A stretch of DNA of 64,000 nt from Asticcacaulis sp. AC460 (GTDB lineage: Bacteria > Pseudomonadota > Alphaproteobacteria > Caulobacterales > Caulobacteraceae). A program made the position numbers and the translations under genes. The DNA is taken from positions 1 to 64,000 of the forward strand of contig NZ_AWGD01000001.1 of the NCBI RefSeq assembly GCF_000495795.1, written 5' to 3'. Under the pieces are notes generated by a model. It saw only the letters and a program-made list of their open reading frames with translations. It did no database searches and was not told the DNA's origin. Shown in pieces: positions 54,234 to 61,217 of the stretch; position 1 is the first letter of the stretch; each line of letters opens with the position of its first letter.

Positions 54234-55847
54234 GTGTCCGACTCCCCAGAATCCTCCGGCGTCAAATCCTCCGGCCTCGTCCGCAATTCGCTGATCAATT
54301 TCGTTTTCACCCTGATCAGCCGCTTCTTAGGGATGGCGCGCGACGTCGTCGTTACTGCCGTGATGGGGGCCTCGGGCAATATCGCCGCCGACGCCTACAA
54401 CACCGCGCTCAGCTTCCCCAACCTGTTCCGGCGCATCTTCGCCGAAGGGGCGTTCACCGCCGCCTTCGTGCCCAGCTATTCCGCCGTCCTGGCCTCCGAA
54501 GGCCAGGAAGCCGCGGACAAGCTGGCGCGCGACGCCATGGCGACCCTAGCTTCCGCCACCCTCATCCTGACCATCGCGGCGCAGATCTCCATGCCGTGGC
54601 TGATGCACGTCATCAATCCGGGCTTCGCCGACACGCCGGACAAGTTCAAACTGGCCGTGGTCCTGACCCAGATCGCCATGCCCTACCTGCCGTGCATGAC
54701 CATCGTCGCCCTGCTGTCGGGCGTGCTGAACGCGCGCGGCCGCTTCATCGTCTCGGCCGCCGCGCCAACCCTGCTCAATGTCGTCATGCTGGCCATGGTC
54801 CTGCCGCAAACCGACCCGGTCCAGGGCGCCTGGTGGGCCTCGGCCGGTATCGTCGTCGCCGGCGTCTCCCAGGCCGCACTCCTGCTGTGGGCAGTGCGCA
54901 AGGTAGGCGCGAAAGTCGGCCTCAACGTCATGCCCCGCTTCACGCCCCAGATCCGCCAGTTGCTGTGGCTGGCGATCCCGGGCGCCCTGGCCGCTTCGGC
55001 GACCCAGATCAATGTCTGGGTATCCGGCATCTTCGCGTCCCAGGTCGACGGCGCCCGCACCTGGCTGACCGTGGCCGACCGCCTGTACCAGCTTCCGCTG
55101 GGCCTGGTCGGCGTCGCCATCGGGGTGGCCCTGCTGCCGGCCCTGTCGCGCTCGGTCCAGTCGGGAGACCACGACCGCGCCCAGCAAACCCTGGACGACG
55201 CCCTGATCTATTCCATGGTCTTCACCCTGCCCGCCACGGCCGCCCTGATCGCCATACCCTACTACCTGATCGACGGCCTCTATACGCGCGGCGAATTCCT
55301 GCCCCACGATGCGATGGAAACCGCCGCCGCCCTGCTGCACTACGGCTGGGGCGTGCCGGCCTTCGTCCTGACGCGTATTCTCAGCCCGGCCTTCTATGCC
55401 CGCAAGGACACCTACGGCCCGATGAAGTTCGCCCTGGTCAATGTCGTGGTCAATCTCGGCGTCGGGGTGGCCCTGTTCAACGGCGTCAACATCGATGGGA
55501 CCCAGATCATCCCGGAAATCGGCGTGCCGGGCCTGGCCATCGGTACCTCGGCCGGGGCCTGGGCCAATGTCCTGCTGATGCTGCTGACCTTGCTGAAACG
55601 CAAGGTCTGGCACATCACGAAGCGCTCCGGCTCCGCCCTGATCAAGATTGCCCTGTGCGGCGGCGTGATGGGCGTGGCGCTGAAGGTCTGCGACCTCAAC
55701 CGCGGCCTGATCGAGGCCCATATGGCCAAGGAATTCGCGATTGTGGGGGTTTGTTTTGCCGGCTTGTTCCTCTATATGGCCCTTCTCTTTGTCACCGGAG
55801 CGACCTCGGTTTCCGAACTGAAGGCCGTCATGCGGCGCCAGGGCTAG
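54234..55847 (+). CDS. murJ: Lipid II flippase MurJ
   Basis: 537 residues from a GTG at 54234; a TTG at 54177 is an alternative but its leader is not membrane-like. About 14 hydrophobic segments and the MurJ/MviN words SRFLGMARDVVVTAVMGAS, AYNTALSFPNLFRRIFAEGAFTAAFVPSYS (outlined) and PGALAASATQINVWVSGIFAS. MurJ flips lipid II across the inner membrane for peptidoglycan synthesis. It precedes trpS by 141 bp with a REP-like element between, an arrangement that supports chromosomal core sequence. Confidence 0.95.
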   Translation: MSDSPESSGVKSSGLVRNSLINFVFTLISRFLGMARDVVVTAVMGASGNIAADAYNTALSFPNLFRRIFAEGAFTAAFVPSYSAVLASEGQEAADKLARDAMATLASATLILTIAAQISMPWLMHVINPGFADTPDKFKLAVVLTQIAMPYLPCMTIVALLSGVLNARGRFIVSAAAPTLLNVVMLAMVLPQTDPVQGAWWASAGIVVAGVSQAALLLWAVRKVGAKVGLNVMPRFTPQIRQLLWLAIPGALAASATQINVWVSGIFASQVDGARTWLTVADRLYQLPLGLVGVAIGVALLPALSRSVQSGDHDRAQQTLDDALIYSMVFTLPATAALIAIPYYLIDGLYTRGEFLPHDAMETAAALLHYGWGVPAFVLTRILSPAFYARKDTYGPMKFALVNVVVNLGVGVALFNGVNIDGTQIIPEIGVPGLAIGTSAGAWANVLLMLLTLLKRKVWHITKRSGSALIKIALCGGVMGVALKVCDLNRGLIEAHMAKEFAIVGVCFAGLFLYMALLFVTGATSVSELKAVMRRQG

Positions 55848-55867
55848 CCCAGAACGGCCTTCACTTC

Positions 55868-55936
55868 CTTCTCCCGCCCCGTCCTTCACGGGGAGGGGGG
55901 ACCGCGGAGCGGTGGGAGGGGCTTTTACCGTCAGTC
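55868..55936. repeat. REP-like element, CCGCGGAGCGGTGGG subtype
   Basis: CTTCTCCCGCCCCGTCCTTC, ACGGGGAGGGGGGACCGCGG and AGCGGTGGGAGGGGC, then CCGTCAG. It closely matches the copy at 34316. Confidence 0.75.
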
Positions 55937-55988
55937 GGACAGCCCTGCCCTCGCCCTGGTGAGCTCAAATTTGAGGAACTAAAACGAT

Positions 55989-56984
55989 ATGCGTATTCTG
56001 TCCGGCATCCAGGCTTCGGGTTCCCTCCACCTGGGCAACTATCTCGGCGCTTTGAAAAAGTTCGCCGACATGCAAGCCCTCGATGCCACGCGCTTCTACA
56101 TGATCGCCGACCTGCACGCGATCACCGTCTGGCAGGATCCGGACAAGCTGCTGTCGCAAACCCGCGAGATCGCCGCCTGCTACCTGGCCGCCGGTGTCGA
56201 CCCTGAAAAATCGACCATCTTCCCGCAATCCGCCGTGCCGCAACACACCGAACTGGCGTGGCTGTTCAACTGCGTGGCGCGCCTGGGCTGGCTCGACCGC
56301 ATGACCCAGTTCAAGGATAAGGCCGGCAAGGACAAGGAACGCGCCTCGATCGGGCTGTACACCTATCCGGTGCTTCAGGCCGCCGACATCCTGCTGTACC
56401 GGGCGACCCACGTCCCCGTCGGCGAGGACCAACGCCAGCACCTGGAGCTGACCCGCGACGTCGTCAAAAAGTTCAACCACGACTTCAAGACCGATTACTT
56501 CCCGGTGCCGGAAACCCTGTACCAGGGCCCGGGCGCCCGCATCATGTCCCTGCGCGACGGCACGGCCAAGATGTCGAAATCAGACCCGTCCGACAATTCG
56601 CGCATCAACCTGACCGACGACGCCGATACCATTGCCGGCAAGGTCAAGAAGGCCAAGTCCGACGCCGACGCCTTGCCGTCGGAAGAAGCCGGCCTGGCCG
56701 AACGCCCGGAAGCCAAGAACCTGGTCGGCATTTACGCCGCCCTGTCGGGCATCAGCAACCAGGCCGTCCTGGACGAATTCGGCGGCAAGGGCTTCGGCGC
56801 CTTCAAGCCGGCCCTGGCCGACGTGGTGGTCGCGAAGATGGCGCCGATCTCGGAAAAGCTGCGCGCGCTTCTCAACGACCCGGCACAAATTGACGCAGTC
56901 CTGGCCAAGGGTGCGGAAACGGCGCGCGAAGCCGCCGCCCCCGTGGTAAAGGACGTGAAGAAGATCTTCGGATTGTGGGGTTAA
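55989..56984 (+). CDS. trpS: Tryptophanyl-tRNA synthetase
   Basis: 331 residues, the normal bacterial length. The class I HIGH-type motif is GSLHLGNYLG (H14) and the KMSKS motif is AKMSKSDPSD (194-198); LYTYPVLQAADILLYRA and VPVGEDQRQHLELTRDV are also conserved. The enzyme charges tRNA-Trp in the cytoplasm. GAGGAACT upstream is a plausible ribosome binding site. Confidence 0.97.
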   Translation: MRILSGIQASGSLHLGNYLGALKKFADMQALDATRFYMIADLHAITVWQDPDKLLSQTREIAACYLAAGVDPEKSTIFPQSAVPQHTELAWLFNCVARLGWLDRMTQFKDKAGKDKERASIGLYTYPVLQAADILLYRATHVPVGEDQRQHLELTRDVVKKFNHDFKTDYFPVPETLYQGPGARIMSLRDGTAKMSKSDPSDNSRINLTDDADTIAGKVKKAKSDADALPSEEAGLAERPEAKNLVGIYAALSGISNQAVLDEFGGKGFGAFKPALADVVVAKMAPISEKLRALLNDPAQIDAVLAKGAETAREAAAPVVKDVKKIFGLWG

Positions 56985-56988
56985 GCCT

Positions 56989-57507
56989 ATGAAAGCCGCT
57001 GCCGTTCTCGCCCTGTCACTGCTGGCCCTGGCGGCTTGCGGTAAAGCCGAACATCACACGACCGTCGCTTCGACCTCGAACGTCAACGGCGTCATCACCA
57101 ACACCAAGGTGCTGATGACCGACTACGCCATGCGCGCGGCTCTGGGCAACAACCCCAACACGGCGGCCTATGTGACGATCAAGAACGGCGGCGACAAGCC
57201 CGAAAAGCTGCTGTCGGCAGCCTGCGCCTGCGCCGCGAAGGCGACGTTTCATGAGATGACCATGAAGGACGGCGTCATGTCGATGTCGGAAAAGACGGAC
57301 GGCTTCGAGATCAAACCGGGCGAGACTTTGGTGCTGGCGCCGGGCGGCAACCACATCATGCTGGAAGGCCTGACCGACCGCCCCGCCGAAGGCCAGACGG
57401 TGAATGTGACCCTGACCTTCGACGGCGCCGGTCCGGTGACCTTAGGCATGCCGGTCTCAAACGCCCCCCTGGCCAAGACCGGCACCTCGGAAGACCACGC
57501 GCATTAA
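56989..57507 (+). CDS. PCu(A)C-type copper chaperone lipoprotein
   Basis: 172 residues, 4 bp after trpS and probably cotranscribed. A lipoprotein signal MKAAAVLALSLLALAAC has its lipobox Cys at 17. The family copper motif HxM...HxM is seen: HEM (H88, M90), MSM near 97-99, and NHIML (H122, M124). PCu(A)C proteins deliver Cu(I) to cytochrome oxidase assembly in the periplasm. The C-terminus ends in a His-containing tail (SEDHAH) that could also bind metal. Confidence 0.93.
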   Translation: MKAAAVLALSLLALAACGKAEHHTTVASTSNVNGVITNTKVLMTDYAMRAALGNNPNTAAYVTIKNGGDKPEKLLSAACACAAKATFHEMTMKDGVMSMSEKTDGFEIKPGETLVLAPGGNHIMLEGLTDRPAEGQTVNVTLTFDGAGPVTLGMPVSNAPLAKTGTSEDHAH

Positions 57508-57773
57508 TACGGGTGCGTTATAGAAAGCAGCATGACCGCGGATACCAAAAAAGCCGCGATGCAGAACATAAATTGGAACTCGCCGAATTTGCTTTTTTTA
57601 AGTAAGTACAACTGCAAAGCTGGCGACACCACCACAACGATTGCGCTTTTCCATATATATTGAAGATTATGCTGCACTTGCGCCCACATCGCCAAGCAAA
57701 TGATAGCATACCCCAAAAATAGCAGGAAACACAGGCCTGTATTTAAAATCAATATAGTTTGATAAATTTTCAC
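57504..57773 (-). CDS. Small multi-pass membrane protein, low GC
   Basis: 89 residues from a GTG at 57773, with about three hydrophobic segments (LILNTGLCFLLFLGYAIICL, AIVVVVSPALQLYLL and FMFCIAAFLVSAVMLLSI). Its stop overlaps the PCu(A)C stop region by 4 bp (convergent). It is very AT-rich compared with all neighbours, which suggests horizontal acquisition. No family recognised. Whether it is expressed cannot be told from sequence. Confidence 0.5.
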   Translation of the reverse strand: MKIYQTILILNTGLCFLLFLGYAIICLAMWAQVQHNLQYIWKSAIVVVVSPALQLYLLKKSKFGEFQFMFCIAAFLVSAVMLLSITHPY

Positions 57774-57847
57774 ACAAAACCAATCAGATTATAACTCCAC
57801 AGATGGAGGTAATAAATTTTTGGCGTTCATCATTTTTTGGACGATGA

Positions 57848-58138
57848 TCAATTATTTGGGATCCAAGCGCCCCATCCATACAATAATACATAAATTATCA
57901 GTATTAAAAAGAACAAAAATTGCATCGCTGAATAGCGAAATCGGTGCGTAAGCGAAAACAATAAAACATCAAATATGCAAAGCAAAACCATAACTATGGG
58001 GACTACCGACCAAAATCCCCTCACCAATATGTCTGCGGAATTGTATCTTAGGGCCATTCCCACGCCTGTAAACGAAAGAGAAGTCCAAGATAGTAAGTTT
58101 ATACAGGAAACAATTATCCTGATGATGAATCCCCCCAT
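57848..58138 (-). CDS. Small multi-pass membrane protein, low GC
   Basis: 96 residues from the ATG at 58138, with CAGGGGG just upstream. Three hydrophobic segments (IIRIIVSCINLLSWTSLSF, GFWSVVPIVMVLLCIFDVLL and FLFFLILIIYVLLYGW). It is in tandem with the similar-sized protein at 57504 (74-bp gap) and shares its AT-rich composition. The pair could be an acquired unit such as immunity-type proteins, but that is speculative. Confidence 0.5.
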   Translation of the reverse strand: MGGFIIRIIVSCINLLSWTSLSFTGVGMALRYNSADILVRGFWSVVPIVMVLLCIFDVLLFSLTHRFRYSAMQFLFFLILIIYVLLYGWGAWIPNN

Positions 58139-58303
58139 GAATGCCCCCTGATAAACGCCTGCATGACCGAACCTATCATCGGAAAGGATTTATATGAAAC
58201 CGATTTATGCACCCAACGACATCTCGTTTAGTTATACTCGGCCCCCCGCGCGAAGCGTCTCAAAGCAAGAAAAAAGCTTCCAGATCAGCACGTTAACGCT
58301 GTC

Positions 58304-58441
58304 CATCTGACTTATCTGGCTTATCTGTGGACAACCCTTTTGCCGAGGTTCAGCCGAAACGACGGCAGGAAATTTCCCCCAACGACCGAGCCGCTGAACC
58401 CGTGTTTTTTTGGTCCACAGAGAAGTCAGATAAGCCAGATG
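58304..58441. repeat. 138-bp palindromic element, copy A
   Basis: Outer arms CATCTGACTTATCTGGCTTA (continuing TCTGTGGAC) and GTCCACAGAGAAGTCAGATA (continuing AGCCAGATG) are inverted with three mismatches; inner GGTTCAGC and GCTGAACC also pair. Copy B at 60949-61086 has the same length with about five substitutions. Confidence 0.8.
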
Positions 58442-58474
58442 AGCAGCGTTACACGCGGCATCTCCGGCTAACTC

Positions 58475-58576
58475 TTCTTCGCGTCTTCGCGTCTTCGCGT
58501 GAGACCTTTCTTCTTCCCGCCGAGCCTCCGTCAACATCGATCAAAATTTCACGCGAAGACGCGAAGGCGCGAAGAA
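58475..58576. repeat. 28-bp inverted repeat of the TTCGCGTC type
   Basis: Left arm 58475-58502 (TTCTTCGCGTCTTCGCGTCT...) and right arm 58549-58576 (...GCGCGAAGAA) pair with one mismatch around a 46-bp loop. The arms consist of repeated TTCGCG[TC] units. It resembles a small mobile palindrome. Confidence 0.7.
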
Positions 58577-58698
58577 CAGCGGACAATCCTCAAAGACGAA
58601 GACAGCAGATCCGTCGTTCAAGGGCTTCGCGCGGCAGATCTCCTAACCGAAATTCCGTGTCTTTCCGCCCCTTTAGTAGTAAAATTATACCGTCCCCA

Positions 58699-58911
58699 CC
58701 AAATCATATGGCTAAGCACATCCGCCTGAGCCGCATTGATCATATCCCCTTCCACCGCGTTGAAGTCGGTGACCATATCCGCCCGGCTGGCTGCCCCGAA
58801 CAGGAAGGTATCCGCCCCCATTCCGCCGCTCAGGCTATCATTGCCACCCAGCCCCTTCAGCAAGTAGTAGCCATCATCGCCAATCACGTTGTCGCTAAGC
58901 CGTACGCGTAT
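58699..58911 (-). pseudogene. RTX protein C-terminal fragment
   Basis: Read on the minus strand: GLGGNDSLSGGMGADTFLFG, ASRADMVTDFNAVEGDMI, then NAAQADVLSHMIW. This matches the C-terminus of the RTX gene at 61218 but lacks 35 residues, and the position of its stop codon is changed. The loss corresponds to a 105-bp in-frame deletion between two CATTGA words. The N-terminal part of the gene is missing. Confidence 0.75.
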
Positions 58912-58967
58912 TAGACATTTACCGGCTATCAAATATGATTTATTATTCTCCGACCGGCGAATAATAA

Positions 58968-59573
58968 ATGCACGTCGAAAAATCCTACAGCCTTGCGCAG
59001 GCTGCCGCTATCAGCGGCGTCAAGGTCAAGACCGTCCACAACGCCATCGACAAGCGCATCGTTCAGGCCTTGCCGACAGGTACGACCAAACGGCGCTTGT
59101 CCGCCGACGGTATTCTACGTTTGAAACTGTGGTACGGCATCGGCTCAGCCCTGTCGGCCGACAAGCGCGAACGCCTGTTTCAAGGCCTGGCCACGGCGCC
59201 GACAGCCCGGCATGTCAAGGCGGACGATCTTCTGATTGTCGACGTCGGCGCCGCCCGCGATCAGGTCGAAGCTGGCCTGCGCCAATTGGAGGAAGCGGAA
59301 AGCCTGATCCACAGCACGAAAGCCATTCTTGGGGGAACCCCGGTCTTCAAGGGCACCCGCATCCCTGTGCGTCTCGTAGCCAGCATGCTTGACCAGGGAG
59401 CGACGTCGGCCGAAATCCTGGAAGGCTATCCCGCCCTGAAAGCGCCCTGGCTGGACCTGGCCCGAATCTGGGTCAGCGCTCATCCGGCCGTCGGGAGGCC
59501 CGCCAAGCTCTCCGACGCAGGTCTGACCGTAAAAGACTACAAGCGCGTGCCGCTGAACCCTGCATCCAAATGA
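58968..59573 (+). CDS. DUF433-domain antitoxin-like protein
   Basis: 201 residues. The N-terminal about 60 residues (SYSLAQAAAISGVKVKTVHNAIDKRIV) look like a MerR-type helix-turn-helix; the C-terminal part (about 120-160: GGTPVFKGTRIPVRLVASML then GATSAEILEGYPAL) is a DUF433 domain, common in antitoxins paired with PIN-like toxins. It overlaps the short downstream gene by 4 bp (ATGA), as toxin-antitoxin pairs do. It probably represses its own promoter. The partner is truncated (next entry). Confidence 0.85.
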   Translation: MHVEKSYSLAQAAAISGVKVKTVHNAIDKRIVQALPTGTTKRRLSADGILRLKLWYGIGSALSADKRERLFQGLATAPTARHVKADDLLIVDVGAARDQVEAGLRQLEEAESLIHSTKAILGGTPVFKGTRIPVRLVASMLDQGATSAEILEGYPALKAPWLDLARIWVSAHPAVGRPAKLSDAGLTVKDYKRVPLNPASK

Positions 59574-59749
59574 AATGCCTGATTGATGAGTGCCTGCATA
59601 CCTCGCTGGTCGAGGTCGTCAGGGAATGCGGTCATGAAGGCTACCACGTCAACTGGCTCGGCCCAGATTCGCAAATTGTCAACGAGGTCATCGAAGTGAC
59701 GCTGGTGGATGACCACATCGAAATAACGCGTTACGACATGCCTGCGTAA
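59570..59749 (+). CDS. Truncated DUF5615-type PIN-like toxin
   Basis: 59 residues, too short for the family (about 100-120). It starts like DUF5615 toxins: MKCLIDECLHTSLVEVVREC then GHEGYHVNWLG, which carries the first acidic positions. It then jumps to NEVIEVTLVDDHIEITRYDMPA, which resembles the end of the family. The middle, with other catalytic acids, seems deleted in frame, so it is probably inactive. ATGA overlap with the DUF433 gene. Confidence 0.6.
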   Translation: MKCLIDECLHTSLVEVVRECGHEGYHVNWLGPDSQIVNEVIEVTLVDDHIEITRYDMPA

Positions 59750-59778
59750 CATCGCGGAATATTTTCCGGGTAGAGGAC

Positions 59779-60831
59779 ATGGCCAAGACCAAAAAGAAAC
59801 GACTGCCCAAAAACTTCGAAGACCTGCTGAAGGCCGGCGATATCGAAGTCCTCAAGGCCGTGTTCGACACGCACGAACTCGACGCCCGCGGCGGCTATAC
59901 CCAACACACGGCCCTGGCCTATGGCGACTGTCCGAACGAGTTGACTCGCTGGTTGGTCGCCCAGGGGGCCGACCTGATGGCGACCGACACCTACGGTGAT
60001 ACGCCGCTGCATGCCCGCGCCGGAAGCCGGCAAGGCTATGTCGAAATCCTTCTGGAACTGGGCGCCGATGTCCACCATGCCACCGGCTCACACGGCACGC
60101 CGCTCCACGTCGCCGCCACCAGATACAAACCCGAAGGCGCCCGGACATTGCTGAAATACGGTGCGCGCGTTGACGCCTTGGACCGCGAGAACCTGACACC
60201 GCTGGAACGGGCGCTACGGTGGTGCCAGAACATCCAGATTGAAGCCATGGCGGAACTGGCCGATACTCTGTTGGGTCACGGTGCCCGGGTTACGCCGGAG
60301 ATCAAGACCTGCGTCACACGTATCGGCAGCAGCTTCGAATTCCATCGCAGCAATTTTAATCCGGAATTCCTCGAGGCGACAAGTAACGCCCTCGACACGC
60401 TATATCGGCTATTCGACGTTCCAGCAGTGCCGCGCCGCCGGATGCACGACGGCACCTCACCCATTATCGCGAAAGCCGCACTCTGGCAGGACCAGCATGA
60501 GGAACTTTGGGAGATGCTGATCCCATCCAACGGTCCAGCCGCCACGGTCCAGGGAGAAGTCCTGCGCATCGGCAGCCGTATTGTCGACGAACTGGACCGC
60601 AACGGCGGCGTCAACTGGGATGCCGACTACCGCAGGATGGCCCAAAGCTATGCCGGACACGTCGCATCCGGCAGCCCACTCCCGGAAGCCGCCCTCGCTG
60701 AAGTGCGTGGTATCGTCGCCCGACTGAACGGCCGGCAGGACGGCCCGCAGCGGCTGTGCGAACTGGCTGTCGAATGGATTTCGCGCAACCCGGTCCCGGT
60801 CAAACTGCCAAGGCCGGATTACAGTCGCTGA
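59779..60831 (+). CDS. Ankyrin-repeat protein
   Basis: 350 residues with no signal peptide. Ankyrin repeats are seen at about 10-150: HTALAYGDCPNELTRWLVAQGADL, YGDTPLHARAGSRQGYVEILLELGADV (outlined) and HGTPLHVAATRYKPEGARTLLKYGARV (outlined), each in TPLHxAA form. The C-terminal about 190 residues are helical and not recognised. Its start is 29 bp after the truncated toxin, so it could be cotranscribed. Role unknown; ankyrin domains bind proteins. Confidence 0.8.
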   Translation: MAKTKKKRLPKNFEDLLKAGDIEVLKAVFDTHELDARGGYTQHTALAYGDCPNELTRWLVAQGADLMATDTYGDTPLHARAGSRQGYVEILLELGADVHHATGSHGTPLHVAATRYKPEGARTLLKYGARVDALDRENLTPLERALRWCQNIQIEAMAELADTLLGHGARVTPEIKTCVTRIGSSFEFHRSNFNPEFLEATSNALDTLYRLFDVPAVPRRRMHDGTSPIIAKAALWQDQHEELWEMLIPSNGPAATVQGEVLRIGSRIVDELDRNGGVNWDADYRRMAQSYAGHVASGSPLPEAALAEVRGIVARLNGRQDGPQRLCELAVEWISRNPVPVKLPRPDYSR

Positions 60832-61217
60832 CCTACCAAACCCTCTGACTCATCACATCCGCCTGGGTCACCAGATCATACCCGGGCGCCCGCGCAAAGC
60901 GCGTCAAAGTAAGAAAATCTGCTTTCGGATCAGCACGTTAACGGTTTCCATCTGACTTATCTGGCTTATCTGTGGACAACCCTTTTGCCGAGGTTCAGTC
61001 GGAACGACGGCAGGAAATTTCCCCCACTGACCGAGCCGCTGAACCCGTGTTTTTTTGGTCCACAGAGAAGCCAGATAAGCCAGATGAACAGCGGAAACGC
61101 GCAAAATCCGGTCAAGTCGCGCCCAATCTGAAAGCGCTTCGCGCGGGAGATCCCCTAACCGGAATTCCGTGCCTTTCCGCTTTTGTCAGTGCCTTCCGTG
61201 GTAAAATTCCACCGGCC
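60832..61217. other. 386-bp gap with repeat copy B
   Basis: It holds copy B of the 138-bp palindromic element and, next to it, sequence homologous to the patch at 58617-58700 (GCTTCGCGCGG, CCTAACCGxAATTCCGT). It would lie downstream of both convergent genes; no further gene is seen. Confidence 0.6.
60949..61086. repeat. 138-bp palindromic element, copy B
   Basis: Same length and fold as copy A at 58304. Differences are about five substitutions, for example AGTCGGAAC for AGCCGAAAC. It lies just beyond the end of the RTX gene at 61218. Confidence 0.8.

Larger units (their letters stand above)
58139..58967. other. 829-bp non-genic patch of repeats and gene remnants
   Basis: It holds a 138-bp palindromic element (58304-58441), a 28-bp inverted repeat (58475-58576) and a degenerate RTX C-terminus (58699-58911), each listed separately. 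A long plus-strand open frame crosses it but follows the repeat, not a gene. Confidence 0.6.

Noticed and set aside
54596-56206. 536-residue plus frame overlapping murJ and trpS
   Set aside because: Arg-rich shadow in another frame of murJ that also runs through the REP-like element.
58327-58914. Frame encoding MDNPFAEVQPKRRQEI and its twin at 60972
   Set aside because: Both are translations of the 138-bp repeat and flanking DNA; similarity follows the repeat and the RTX antisense, not a conserved protein.
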